Of a DNA stretch of 64,000 nt, positions 1 through 8,627 are shown piece by piece (within the stretch, counting starts at the first letter, position 1; each line of letters begins with the position of its first letter). The position numbers were made by a program, and so were the translations under genes. Where the stretch lies: assembly GCA_002719955.1 (NCBI GenBank), contig PBFW01000026.1, forward strand, positions 62,001-126,000. Reading direction: 5' to 3'. The stretch comes from Deltaproteobacteria bacterium (GTDB taxonomy: Bacteria; Myxococcota_A; UBA9160; UBA4427). The notes beneath the pieces are model-generated. The model saw only the letters and a list, made by a program, of their open reading frames with translations. It searched no databases and had not been told where the DNA came from.

Positions 1-1551
1 TTCCTCGACGTCTGTGAGGACGAATCCTATTGCGACATCGTGTTCTCGATGAAGGCGTCGAATACCCAAGTTGCGATCCAGGCGTACCGCCTGCTCGCGG
101 CGCGACTGGAAGAGCGCGCACCGGGTGTCCCCTCCTATCCCTTTCACGTCGGGGTCACGGAAGCCGGGGATGCCGAGGACGGACGCATCAAGAGTGCGAT
201 CGGGATTGGGTCGCTGCTCGAGGATGGTCTGGGGGATACGATTCGGGTGTCGCTCACCGAGCACCCGATGCGCGAAGTGCCGGTGGCGCGCGGGATCGCG
301 GATCGCGCTGAGCGCGTCGCTCGGGAAAGGGCGACGCGCTCGGCACCGATCGGAGTGATCTCGCCGCCGATGACGAGTTATTTCGAGCATGCGCGACGTG
401 GGACCGAGCCCGCCGATTGGGCGGGGCTTTCGATCGGCGGGCAGGATGTGGTACGCGTCGAACTCGAGGTGCCGGATGCGCTGGAACGGCCGGTTGAGGC
501 GGCCGCACGACTCGCGACGGAGCTCTCGGTCCTGAGCGACGTGCGCTGCGAGTCGTTTCTGGTGCGGACGGGCTCGGCCGGACGGCTACCGGCATTCGCT
601 GCCGAACTCGCATCCCTTGGTCTGGAGACGCCGCTCTCGCTGCGCACGGGCGGGGATCCCGGAGCCATCACCGCCGCCCTCGGCTCGGGTGCGGCCATCG
701 GGCGCTACGTCGTTTCTCTCGCCGTTTCTTCCACGGAAGCGTCCATCTCCGCTTTTCGGGATGTGGCCCGGGACACGGGGATTCCGATCGAATGGGAACT
801 CGAGGCTCGTGACCACGAGATCCCGGGGCTTGTCCGGCGCCTTCTCGGTGCGGGTGATCAGACGGCGATCGCCGCCCTGAGTCTCGGGTCAGCGGCCTCT
901 CTCCACGATTATCGCGTGTTGACTGCGGCGCTCGCCGACAACGCTGCGGCGCGCCTCCCGATCGTCCTGCGACAACGCCTCGAAGCCGCGACGACGGGGG
1001 GAGACGAAACCGGCAGGATGCCCGAGTCCGAATTGCTGGATGCCTCCGTCCGATTGGGAGGGTTGTTATGTGATGGGATTGGTGATGTCGTTTCGATCGA
1101 CTCGCGAGTCACCGCGGCAGCGGCGGTCGATCTCGCCTATCGGGTGCTGCAGGGGGCGCGTCAGAGAACGACACGAACGGAATATATCTCCTGCCCCTCC
1201 TGTGGCCGTACGCTCTTCGATCTCGAAGAGATCACCGCGGGGATCAAGGCAAAGACGGGCCATCTGACCGGCGTCAAGATCGCCATCATGGGTTGTATCG
1301 TGAACGGGCCGGGCGAGATGGCCGACGCCGATTTCGGATATGTGGGTTCGGGAGCGGGGCGGGTGACGCTCTATGTAGGCAGGAGGGTCGTCGCTCGCGC
1401 GGTGCCCGAGGCTGAGGCGGCCGATCGACTCGTCGACCTCATCCAAGAACACGGTCGATGGGTCGCGGGCGGTCTCGAAGGAGAGCGGTCGGAATCAGCA
1501 GGAGAGTCGGCACCCATCGAGGCGAGTGCGTCAGAACCGTTTTCCGGGTGA
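1..1551 (+). CDS. ispG: IspG, flavodoxin/ferredoxin-dependent HMBPP synthase, 5' partial, long form
   Basis: Converts methylerythritol cyclodiphosphate to HMBPP in the non-mevalonate isoprenoid pathway, using a [4Fe-4S] cluster. The reading frame is open from base 1, so the N-terminus lies outside the window. The start of the window encodes the barrel motif VFSMKASN, and the C-terminal cluster domain has ISCPSCGR (Cys codons at 1192 and 1201) and GCIVNGPGE (Cys codon at 1294, Glu at 1315), the usual three-Cys plus Glu ligands. About 380 residues separate the barrel motif from the first Cys, against roughly 115 in the E. coli enzyme. The protein therefore carries the extra middle domain of the long, three-domain IspG type known from plants, Chlamydiae and Bacteroidetes. 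It converges with cvpA, with a 21-bp tail overlap. Function is certain; the exact middle-domain boundaries are not. Confidence 0.95.
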   Translation, partial: FLDVCEDESYCDIVFSMKASNTQVAIQAYRLLAARLEERAPGVPSYPFHVGVTEAGDAEDGRIKSAIGIGSLLEDGLGDTIRVSLTEHPMREVPVARGIADRAERVARERATRSAPIGVISPPMTSYFEHARRGTEPADWAGLSIGGQDVVRVELEVPDALERPVEAAARLATELSVLSDVRCESFLVRTGSAGRLPAFAAELASLGLETPLSLRTGGDPGAITAALGSGAAIGRYVVSLAVSSTEASISAFRDVARDTGIPIEWELEARDHEIPGLVRRLLGAGDQTAIAALSLGSAASLHDYRVLTAALADNAAARLPIVLRQRLEAATTGGDETGRMPESELLDASVRLGGLLCDGIGDVVSIDSRVTAAAAVDLAYRVLQGARQRTTRTEYISCPSCGRTLFDLEEITAGIKAKTGHLTGVKIAIMGCIVNGPGEMADADFGYVGSGAGRVTLYVGRRVVARAVPEAEAADRLVDLIQEHGRWVAGGLEGERSESAGESAPIEASASEPFSG

Positions 1552-2043
1552 AACGACCGAAGGGAACTCACCCGCTTCGCGCGCCGATTGCAGATGTTCG
1601 ACGATCTCGACGCTACGAGCGCCCTTGGTGGCGACGTGATCGGAGCCGATGAGCCAGAGGGCGATGACGACCACCACCGCAGCCACGATCGCCCCCTCTG
1701 CGAAGCCGAGGGCTGCACCTCCGACGCGGTCGGTCCATCCGAGACCCACCAGTTGAGCGCTGCTCTGCATCATGCGCGCGAGCAACCCGCAGACGAGAAG
1801 GGTGGCCATGACGAGGAGCACGCCGGCGATCCACAGGGCGGCCTTGCCCGCGATGTCGCCGCCGGTCGCATCGGTCAGCCGTGCCGAGAGCGGATCCACG
1901 AAAAGCCGGGCCATGATCGTGCAGAGGCCGATTGCGGCGAGCGAGAGTCCTTCTCGGAACATGCCGATCCAGATGCCGCGACCGATCGCGAGGAGGACGA
2001 CCGATATCGCGATGACATCGATCAGCGGAAGATCGCCACTCAT
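1531..2043 (-). CDS. cvpA: CvpA family inner-membrane protein
   Basis: A 170-residue protein with about four hydrophobic segments (near residues 8-25, 28-48, 68-88 and 103-128), matching the CvpA/colicin V production family in length and layout. The opening pattern (LIDVIAISVVLLAIGRGIWIG style, then FREG) is typical. CvpA proteins are linked to envelope homeostasis and peptidoglycan or stress phenotypes, but their biochemistry is unsettled. The start codon overlaps the stop of the upstream TPR gene by 4 bases, so the two are probably translationally coupled. The 3' end overlaps ispG, which is transcribed the other way. Confidence 0.85.
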   Translation of the reverse strand: MSGDLPLIDVIAISVVLLAIGRGIWIGMFREGLSLAAIGLCTIMARLFVDPLSARLTDATGGDIAGKAALWIAGVLLVMATLLVCGLLARMMQSSAQLVGLGWTDRVGGAALGFAEGAIVAAVVVVIALWLIGSDHVATKGARSVEIVEHLQSAREAGEFPSVVSPGKRF

Positions 2044-3032
2044 CCGCTGGATTCCTCGGAGTCATCACGGGCGAGTTCGGTCGTCGTCCAACTAGAAATC
2101 TCGGCGCCATCGGGCGCTCCCGATCGCACAGCCATGGCGGGAGGGATCGAAAGGTCACGCGCCGGATCCGCCGCTGGCCGCAACGGGGTTGCGCCGACGC
2201 GGCCAGCGTGACGGGCTCCGCTGACCAGCCGCAGGTACATGCGGGCTTCGTCGCGGCTCGGATCCTTCTGGAGTACGGCGCCCCATTCGCGGATCGCCTC
2301 GGGCGTGCGACCCATCGAGTAGTAGGTGAGTCCGAGCTGGATCTGGCTCTCGAGCATCCCGGGGCGGCGCCTCAGGATTCGCGTGAATTCCTGTACGGCC
2401 TGGGCGGGCAGGCCCGCTTCGCGGAGCGTGATGCCCAATTGGTGCCGGATATCGTGAAAAGCCGGGCAGCGATCGAGCGCGCAGCGATATTGCTCGATGG
2501 CGTCACGACGCTCGCCGGCTTCGACGAGCGCGGCGGCGAGTGCCGCTTGTTGGTTTGCGAGTTTGCCGCGGGTTGTTGGATCGAGCCCACCCGCGCTCGG
2601 CCGCGAGAGCTGACTGGCGCGTTCCGCGTAACCCCGAGAACGCTCGTAATCTCCGCTTCGCTCGTGCAAGCTCGCCAAGGCGAGTAGGGCCTCCACATAG
2701 GATGGGTTGATTCGAATGGCTTCTTGCAAGCTGACGATTGCCGCTTCCGTTTCACCGCTGTGTTCGTGGAGCATGCCGATCATGTAGTGGACGTCCGCGA
2801 ACCGGACGCCGCGCCCCGTCAGACGAGTCAGGCTCTCGAGCGCCGAGGCGTCTTCCCCACGCTGAAATGCCTGTTGCCCGTGCATCAGGATCTCGCGATT
2901 CGTTGCGACGCGCCCGAGTTGCACGGGTCGCCGGACCCGGGTCTGCGGCGCGGTCCTCGGTTCCATGCCGGAAGGGGCATCCGCATGCGCGGCGCCCACC
3001 GCGCCCGAAGAACTGGATTGTTGGATGTCCAT
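2040..3032 (-). CDS. Tetratricopeptide repeat protein
   Basis: A 330-residue protein with no signal peptide. After a disordered N-terminal stretch of about 45 residues come at least five TPR-like helical hairpins, near residues 82-110, 113-142, 160-190, 193-225 and 226-258. They carry the usual G/A/Y spacing, for example YMIGMLHEHSGETEAAIVS and LGLTYYSMGRTPEAIREW. The C-terminal 70 residues are proline- and alanine-rich and probably flexible. TPRs mediate protein-protein contacts, so the partner is unknown. It lies between bamD and cvpA on the same strand, which suggests an envelope role, but that is inference from position only. Confidence 0.8.
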   Translation of the reverse strand: MDIQQSSSSGAVGAAHADAPSGMEPRTAPQTRVRRPVQLGRVATNREILMHGQQAFQRGEDASALESLTRLTGRGVRFADVHYMIGMLHEHSGETEAAIVSLQEAIRINPSYVEALLALASLHERSGDYERSRGYAERASQLSRPSAGGLDPTTRGKLANQQAALAAALVEAGERRDAIEQYRCALDRCPAFHDIRHQLGITLREAGLPAQAVQEFTRILRRRPGMLESQIQLGLTYYSMGRTPEAIREWGAVLQKDPSRDEARMYLRLVSGARHAGRVGATPLRPAADPARDLSIPPAMAVRSGAPDGAEISSWTTTELARDDSEESSG

Positions 3033-3149
3033 CGCGTCCCCCCGGAAGCCCTTCGATCAAGGTATTGGACGCCGGGAAAGATTGCATCTCGTTGGCGGCT
3101 CGTCGAGGGCGCGCCGCGCGCGATGCGGATGGGAGGATCGCACCGGGGG

Positions 3150-3983
3150 TCATTCGGCCCGCGCAATCCGAGAGCGAGCGCGCCGCGCGGCGGCGGATTC
3201 AGAATAGTTCTCGACGACGACGTGGTAGAGACGCAGCGCCTCGTCTTCGCGCCGCATGTTCTCGAGACAGACCCCTAGGCGATAGAGTGCGCGGGCATCG
3301 AGACCCAGTCCCGGATACTCGTCCAGCACTCGCCGATAGCGCGCGGCCGCAGATTGCCAGTGAGTCCGTTCGAGATAGAAATCCGCGATGTGCAGCATAT
3401 TCAGCGCCAGCCGCGTACGCAGCATCAGCATGATCTCCTCACCTTCGCGGGTTTCCTTGGCGTAGGGATGCTCGCGGATCAGCTTTTCGAGGGCGTCCGT
3501 CGCTTCGTGGGTCGCATTCTGGTCGCGCTCGACCGACTCGATCTGGTTGAAATGACACTCGGCCGCACGCAGCAGGGCATAGGCGACGTTTCGGTGCTGA
3601 GGGTGGAGGTCCGCGAAGTCCTGGTAGTAGGCGAGGGCCTCCTCGTAGCGTTCATCGTCGAAGTAGGCGTCGGCGATCTTGAGCTGCGCCTTTTCTTCGA
3701 ACTCGCTGTAGGGGTAGTTGTCGATGATCGCCTGAAAACTCTCGATCGCTGCGTCGTAGTTGATCATTGGAAAGAGCCAGAGGATCCGTTGGCCCTCGAG
3801 TATCTCGAGCCCCTCGGCGTAGAGTTCGTCCGCGAGCTTCACATCCTCGAAAGTGGCCGTTTTCGCACTGCAGCCCGAGGCGAGGGCCGCCAGGAGGCAG
3901 ATCGAGAGGGCTCGCAGACTTCTTGGGGTGAGGCGCGGGGTGCGGGTTTCTCCCTGGGCTCGGTCGGATTCGGGGCGTCGCAT
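3150..3983 (-). CDS. bamD: BamD/YfiO-like outer membrane assembly lipoprotein
   Basis: An outer-membrane lipoprotein of the BAM complex, which inserts beta-barrel proteins. A basic N-region and hydrophobic core are followed by the lipobox LASGC, and the mature part is a TPR-like solenoid of about 230 residues (for example YDAAIESFQAIIDNYPYSEF and AKETREGEEIMLMLRTRLA), matching BamD family length and repeat character. The frame extends upstream to a TTG at 4004, but the ATG at 3983 gives a more normal signal peptide, so I chose it; neither start has a clear ribosome-binding site. The next gene on the other strand diverges from it. Confidence 0.85.
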   Translation of the reverse strand: MRRPESDRAQGETRTPRLTPRSLRALSICLLAALASGCSAKTATFEDVKLADELYAEGLEILEGQRILWLFPMINYDAAIESFQAIIDNYPYSEFEEKAQLKIADAYFDDERYEEALAYYQDFADLHPQHRNVAYALLRAAECHFNQIESVERDQNATHEATDALEKLIREHPYAKETREGEEIMLMLRTRLALNMLHIADFYLERTHWQSAAARYRRVLDEYPGLGLDARALYRLGVCLENMRREDEALRLYHVVVENYSESAAARRARSRIARAE

Positions 3984-4147
3984 GTCGGGTCGAATGAGGT
4001 TCAATGGCGTGGCTCCGGGGGCGCAAGCTATCGGCGACGATCGCCCGAGTCAATTTTGATGCCTATCGTGGAGGCGGGTTCCCAATGAGGCTGCTAGCCT
4101 GCCGCACCGCATCGGCCCTGCGCCGCCCCCAATCGGAGAACGAACTC

Positions 4148-4483
4148 ATGGATCGAGAATCGGTGGAACGTTTGCGATTTGATCGCCGCCTTCAGCAACG
4201 GCGGGACTGGGTCGCGGAAGCGGATTATACGGCCCACGCGCAAGCCCTCCCCGATGTGTCCGAGAAGATGACGACCTCCGCCGAACTCGATGCCGAGGAA
4301 GCGGCTGCGGCGGTCGCCCCACCGCCGGTCGTGCACGAGCCGCTCTCGCCGCCCACGCCCGGGCACTCCACTTCTGTGTTTGGGACGCCCGGCGGTGTCG
4401 CAGGGGATTTCACGTCGTCCAGCACCCTGGGTGGCAAGCCCGGTGGGTTCGGTGGCGATTCCGGCGGTCCCTCCGAGTCCTGA
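4148..4483 (+). CDS. Hypothetical protein, Pro/Gly/Ser-rich C-terminus
   Basis: A 111-residue protein I do not recognise. The first 45 residues are charged and probably helical (RLRFDRRLQQRRDWVAEADY); the rest is rich in Ala, Pro, Gly and Ser (GGKPGGFGGDSGGPSES at the end) and likely disordered. The frame is open further upstream, but the ATG at 4148 has a GGAG ribosome-binding site about 8 bases before it and is the natural start. There is no signal peptide and no transmembrane segment. It precedes the CDP-alcohol transferase on the same strand. Codon usage fits the genome, so I think it is real. Confidence 0.6.
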   Translation: MDRESVERLRFDRRLQQRRDWVAEADYTAHAQALPDVSEKMTTSAELDAEEAAAAVAPPPVVHEPLSPPTPGHSTSVFGTPGGVAGDFTSSSTLGGKPGGFGGDSGGPSES

Positions 4484-4558
4484 GCCGCTCGCGCGCGACC
4501 CGTTTAGCCGGGAGGCCCGCCTGAACCAGGTCGCCTCGGAGTCCGATCGAGGCGATTC

Positions 4559-5218
4559 GTGATCAAGGAAAAGCTGGGCCACCGGATCGACGGCTGGGTC
4601 CACACGCTCTTCCCCTTCCTTTTCTGGCGGCCGATCAACCCGGACGTCATGACCGTCGTGGGCACGCTCGTCGCCGGTGCGTCCGGGCTCGCCTTCGCTG
4701 GGGGAGAGCTGCGTCTGGCAGGCCTGCTCCTGGTTGCGGGTGGATTCTTCGATCTGGTCGACGGCGTCGTCGCCCGCCATTTTGGGCGGACGACCCGTTT
4801 CGGTGCCTTTCTCGACTCGTCACTCGACCGCGTCGTCGATATCCTGGTGATGCTGGGTCTTTTTACCCTCTACGTGCGAAATTCTGATGGCGTGGGGGCT
4901 CTCGTCTGTGCCTGGGTCCTGGTGGCGACCGTGCTCACCTCTTACGCCAAGGCACGGGCAGAGCTGATGCTCGAGCGGATGCCCGGTGGTTTTCTCGAGC
5001 GTGGGGAGCGGATCGGATTGCTGGCGATCGGGGCGCTTTCGGGCTGGCTCTGGCCCGTTCTCGGGGTGCTCGCGGTCGGGTCGAGCGTGACGGTTGGGCA
5101 GCGCTTCCTCTACGCTTACCGGGAAATGGGACGGCTCGATCGTGAGGCGGCGGGGGCCGCCGCCGGCGCTGTGGCGGATCGCGAGGTCGTCGAGGGAGAT
5201 GCCGAGGAGGCGGGTTGA
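4559..5218 (+). CDS. CDP-alcohol phosphatidyltransferase family protein
   Basis: An integral membrane enzyme that moves a phosphatidyl group from a CDP-activated lipid to an alcohol acceptor. The family signature D-G-x2-A-R-x8-G-x3-D-x3-D is complete: FDLVDGVVARHF, then GAFLDSSLDR, near residues 68-93. About six hydrophobic segments surround it, and the C-terminal 25 residues are charged. The start is a GTG at 4559. Which acceptor is used (glycerol-3-phosphate, inositol phosphate or another) cannot be read from the sequence, so I give no pgsA symbol. It begins a tight plus-strand run into the DUF1844 gene and ispE. Confidence 0.85.
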   Translation: MIKEKLGHRIDGWVHTLFPFLFWRPINPDVMTVVGTLVAGASGLAFAGGELRLAGLLLVAGGFFDLVDGVVARHFGRTTRFGAFLDSSLDRVVDILVMLGLFTLYVRNSDGVGALVCAWVLVATVLTSYAKARAELMLERMPGGFLERGERIGLLAIGALSGWLWPVLGVLAVGSSVTVGQRFLYAYREMGRLDREAAGAAAGAVADREVVEGDAEEAG

Positions 5219-5221
5219 GCG

Positions 5222-5533
5222 ATGGCAGCGGGTGAAGACGGGACTGGTGACGAATCGGCTGGGTCGACGGGGACGCGAGCGGTAATGCCGGGCGTCGATT
5301 TTTCGACTCTGGTGCTCTCGCTCGGGACGACTGCGCTCTATCAGATGGGGGCCGTCCCCCATCCGGAGACCGGTGATGCGGGTGGGTCCGATGTATTGGT
5401 GGCCCAGCAGACGATCGACACCCTCGAGATGCTGCGCGAGAAGACGCGCGGGAATCTCGATGACGAGGAGCGGAAGCTGATCGATTCCTTGCTCTACGAG
5501 CTGCGGATGCGCTTCGTCGAGATTTCGAAGTGA
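5222..5533 (+). CDS. DUF1844 family protein
   Basis: A 103-residue protein with the DUF1844 hallmark core: DFSTLVLSLGTTALYQMG, then QQTIDTLEMLREKTRGNL and LLYELRMRFVE at the C-terminus. The first 22 residues are polar and variable. Function is unknown. The family is small, widespread in deltaproteobacteria-like and other Gram-negative lineages, and often next to ispE as here. It starts 3 bases after the transferase stop, and its own stop overlaps the GTG of ispE, so the three genes are very likely co-transcribed and translationally coupled. Confidence 0.85.
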   Translation: MAAGEDGTGDESAGSTGTRAVMPGVDFSTLVLSLGTTALYQMGAVPHPETGDAGGSDVLVAQQTIDTLEMLREKTRGNLDDEERKLIDSLLYELRMRFVEISK

Positions 5534-6534
5534 ACCCTGGCCGGGTGTCGGAGCGGGGCGGCAGGCAGCGGGTCCGTGCACCCGCCAAGATCAACTTCGG
5601 ACTGCGCCTGACCGGGCTGCGTGGGGACGGCTACCACCTTCTCGAGAGCCTTTTCGTGCCGATCGATCTCCATGACGAGGTCGAGATCGAGTGGACGCCT
5701 GGGCCTGACGAGATCGATTTAGAGATGCTCGAGAACCCGGCCAGCGACCTGCCCGTCGCGCTGCGGGGGGTGGCGGGGGGGGCAGAGAATCTCGTATGCC
5801 GCGCCGCTGAGACCTTCAGGCGCGCGACGGGACTCAGGGGGCGAATTCGACTTGTCCTGCGCAAGGCGATTCCAGTCGGCGCGGGTCTCGGTGGGGGTTC
5901 GAGCGATGCGGCGGCGGTCCTCGCTGCACTTTCGGCGCTCGTGGGAGAGGGGCGCCCGCCCCGGGCGGTGTTGGCGAAACTCGCGCTCACATTGGGCGCC
6001 GACGTGCCCTTCTTTCTGGCGCCGGCGCCCGCGCTGGTTTCGGGAATCGGCGAGATCATCGAGCCGATCAGGGGGGTGCCCGAGTTCGATCTGGTGATCG
6101 CCAATCCGGGAATTTCCGTCGCAACGGCGGAGGTCTACAGAGTTGCAGATGCGCTCGCGGATTCGTTGACGGAGCCGAGGGCAGGCTCTACGATGCGGGC
6201 GATTTCTCGGCTGCGGAGTGAAACCGGGGATTGGGTGTCCGCCCTCGGGGAGCTGCTCGTCAATGACCTGAAGCCCGCTGCAAATCGACTCTGTCCGCCG
6301 ATTGGGCGGCTGATGGGCCGATTGCAGGAGCTGGGTTCGGTCGGGGTGAGCATGTCTGGGAGTGGGGCCACGGTCTTCGGAGTCTTCGAATCTGCCGAAG
6401 AGGCGGAAAAAGCGGTGCAGGAGCTGCGGTCCGCGCCCAATTCTGAGGATAGCTGGGTTCGCGTGACCCGGACCCTTTCGAGTGATGAAGCGGTCGTCAG
6501 CCAAAGCGAGTCGTTGAGTTTTCTTGGGGCGTAG
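5530..6534 (+). CDS. ispE: IspE, 4-diphosphocytidyl-2-C-methyl-D-erythritol kinase
   Basis: An ATP-dependent kinase of the non-mevalonate isoprenoid pathway and GHMP-kinase family member. N-terminal substrate motif APAKINFGLRLTGLRGDGYH is at residues 17-36, and the glycine-rich ATP loop VGAGLGGGSSDAAA lies near 113-126. The third GHMP motif appears as VSMSGSGATVFGVF. At 334 residues it is somewhat longer than the usual 280-300. The GTG start overlaps the upstream stop. The last four codons (CTT GGG GCG TAG) run into the tRNA-Gln gene: the stop codon is inside the tRNA's 5' portion. With ispG in the same window, two steps of the same pathway lie about 5 kb apart. Confidence 0.95.
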   Translation: MNPGRVSERGGRQRVRAPAKINFGLRLTGLRGDGYHLLESLFVPIDLHDEVEIEWTPGPDEIDLEMLENPASDLPVALRGVAGGAENLVCRAAETFRRATGLRGRIRLVLRKAIPVGAGLGGGSSDAAAVLAALSALVGEGRPPRAVLAKLALTLGADVPFFLAPAPALVSGIGEIIEPIRGVPEFDLVIANPGISVATAEVYRVADALADSLTEPRAGSTMRAISRLRSETGDWVSALGELLVNDLKPAANRLCPPIGRLMGRLQELGSVGVSMSGSGATVFGVFESAEEAEKAVQELRSAPNSEDSWVRVTRTLSSDEAVVSQSESLSFLGA

Positions 6535-6599
6535 CCAAATGGTAAGGCAGCGGCCTTTGGAGCCGTCATTTGTAGGTTCGAGTCCTACCGCCCCAACCA
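6525..6599 (+). tRNA. tRNA-Gln (anticodon TTG), CCA encoded
   Basis: Full cloverleaf. The acceptor TGGGGCG (from 6525) pairs with CGCCCCA (6589-6595). The D-stem is GCC/GGC. The anticodon stem GCGGC/GCCGT encloses the loop CTTTGGA, giving anticodon TTG. The T-arm is GTAGG-TTCGAGT-CCTAC. Discriminator A at 6596 is followed by an encoded CCA at 6597-6599. The first ten bases are also the last codons and the stop of ispE, so the tRNA must be cut by RNase P out of an ispE transcript or transcribed from inside ispE. Confidence 0.96.
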
Positions 6600-6794
6600 C
6601 TCTGCTCGGAGCTGGGAAGCCCGGGGCGGGATCGCGCTGGAGCGTGCAGGGCATCGCGCATACGGTACGAGGCCGAAGAAGCCGGCGAGCTCTTCGAAGT
6701 GCGTCGAGGAGTCGGGGTTGAATCGATAGCCCGAGGGGTTCGAAGCGCGGACCGAAGCGGTGGCGATGAGACGATGGTGAGGAAAAGCGAACAG

Positions 6795-7730
6795 ATGCAG
6801 GATCTAAAGCTCTTCAGTGGCAACGCCAATATCGCTCTCGCGCGCGCCATTGCGAACTGTCTGGATATCGATCTTGGGCGGGCGGAGGTGGGAACCTTCA
6901 GCGACGGCGAGTGCGCGATCGAGATCAGCGAGAACGTGCGCGGTCTCGATTGTTTCGCGCTGCAGTCCACCTGCGCACCGCAGAACAGCCACCTGATGGA
7001 ACTCTTGATCATGATCGATGCCCTCAAGCGGGCATCGGCCCGTCGTATTACCGCAGTCATACCCTATTACGGTTACGCGCGGCAGGATCGCAAGGTTCGC
7101 CCGCGGGTTCCGATTACGGCCAAGCTGGTTGCCGACCTGATCCAGACCGCCGGTGCCGATCGCCTCTTGTGCATGGATCTCCACTCCGGCCAGATCCAAG
7201 GGTTCTTCAATATCCCCGTCGACAACCTCTACTCGACACAACTCATGCTCGATGCGATCGAGCGTCGCATCGGCTCCGACGTAACGGTCGTGTCGCCCGA
7301 CGCCGGCGGCACCGAGCGCGCGCGCGCCTACGCGAAGCGCCTCGGCGCAAACCTGGCGATCATCGACAAGCGGCGCGAAGTCGCGAATGTCGCCGAGGTC
7401 ATGAATATCATCGGTGACGTCAAGGGGCAGACCTGCGTCATCGTCGACGATATGGTCGATACCGCGGGCACGCTCTGCGAAGCGGCTCGCAGTCTGATGG
7501 ATGACGGTGCCGTCGCAGTGCACGCAGCAATCACGCATCCGGTTCTTTCGGGACCGGCGCTCAAACGTATTTCCGAATCGCCCCTCGATCAGGTGATCGT
7601 GACGGACACGATTCCGCTGCGCCCCGACGCGGTGGATATGGGCAAGGTTCACGTCGTCTCCGTCGCCGTTCCGATCGGCGAGGCGATCCGGCGGATCAAT
7701 AACGAGGAGAGCGTGAGTTCGCTCTTCTAG
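6795..7730 (+). CDS. prs: Ribose-phosphate pyrophosphokinase (PRPP synthase)
   Basis: Makes PRPP from ribose-5-phosphate and ATP for nucleotide, histidine, tryptophan and NAD synthesis. Class I features are present: N-terminal [31 protein letters not shown], catalytic-loop [11 protein letters not shown], and PRPP-binding loop [16 protein letters not shown]. The open frame begins at 6699, but I start at the ATG at 6795. That gives 311 residues, close to the family's 310-320, begins directly at the conserved MQDLKLF, and has a GAGGA-type site about 11 bases upstream. An ATG at 6774 is the alternative. The 195 bases after the tRNA carry no other feature I can see. Confidence 0.95.
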   Translation: MQDLKLFSGNANIALARAIANCLDIDLGRAEVGTFSDGECAIEISENVRGLDCFALQSTCAPQNSHLMELLIMIDALKRASARRITAVIPYYGYARQDRKVRPRVPITAKLVADLIQTAGADRLLCMDLHSGQIQGFFNIPVDNLYSTQLMLDAIERRIGSDVTVVSPDAGGTERARAYAKRLGANLAIIDKRREVANVAEVMNIIGDVKGQTCVIVDDMVDTAGTLCEAARSLMDDGAVAVHAAITHPVLSGPALKRISESPLDQVIVTDTIPLRPDAVDMGKVHVVSVAVPIGEAIRRINNEESVSSLF

Positions 7731-7856
7731 TCAATCTTTTTCGAGGAAACTGTGGCGGCTGGGCCGTCTTCCTCGGGGCAATCAATCGGTCGGTCCCTCA
7801 CGACGTCGCGGAGTGCGACGGAGAATGAGAATTTCGGGACCGACGAGGAGACAATC

Positions 7857-8537
7857 ATGGGTGATGTAAAATTTTCGGTGGAAGCGCGTGACACGCGTGG
7901 CAAGGGTGCGGCGCGCAGGCTACGCGAGCGCGGACTCGTTCCCGGCGTCGTGTACGGCGGTGGTCGCGAGGCAACGGCGATTGCGATCGATGCAGTCGGC
8001 TTCGAACGCCTGCTCGAGTCGAGCCACGGCGGGATCAACACCCTGATCGATCTCGCGGGCGAGACCGCTGCCGCGGGTCGAACCGTGATCGCGAAGGAGC
8101 TTCAGCGCGAGCCGGTTCGCGGCGCCATCACGCATATCGATTTCTATGAAGTCGACCTGTCCGCGAAGATGGAGGTCCTGGTTCCGATTCACCTGGTTGG
8201 CACGCCCGAGGGTGTTGTGAACGGCGGTGTGCTCGATCAGCAACAGCGCGAGATCGCGCTGCTCTGCCTGCCCGATGCGATTCCGGATGAAGTCGAAGCG
8301 GACGTTTCCGGCATGGAGCTCGGCGACTCGCTGCATGTTGCCGATCTGACCTTTCCAGCGGGTGTCGAGATCGCGGTGGATGACTCCCTGACGGTCGCGA
8401 CCGTGCTCGTTCCGCGCGGTCTCAAGGAAGGCGAGGGCGAGGTTCAGGTCGAGGGCGCCGAGGACGGTGAGGATGCGCCGGCCGAGGGCGATGACCAAGG
8501 CGCCCAGGACGAGAAGGAAAAGGGCGGGGAGAGCTGA
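7857..8537 (+). CDS. rplY: Large ribosomal subunit protein bL25, CTC type
   Basis: Binds 5S rRNA in the large subunit. The N-terminal bL25 domain (residues 1-95) shows ARDTRGKGAARRLRERGLVP and later HIDFYEVD; the C-terminal domain of the longer 'CTC' form follows (VPIHLVGTPEGV), ending in an acidic, low-complexity tail of about 35 residues. The ATG at 7857 has a GAGGAG site 7 bases upstream; the frame continues upstream without support. It sits between prs and pth, the usual order in many bacteria. Confidence 0.95.
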   Translation: MGDVKFSVEARDTRGKGAARRLRERGLVPGVVYGGGREATAIAIDAVGFERLLESSHGGINTLIDLAGETAAAGRTVIAKELQREPVRGAITHIDFYEVDLSAKMEVLVPIHLVGTPEGVVNGGVLDQQQREIALLCLPDAIPDEVEADVSGMELGDSLHVADLTFPAGVEIAVDDSLTVATVLVPRGLKEGEGEVQVEGAEDGEDAPAEGDDQGAQDEKEKGGES

Positions 8538-8627
8538 TTCCCTTTGCGGCTTTCCGGCCATGCGGCGGGCTCCGTTGCCTCGCGCTCGGCCGAATCGACT
8601 TCCGGCTCGAAGCGGGGGGCATAGCCC

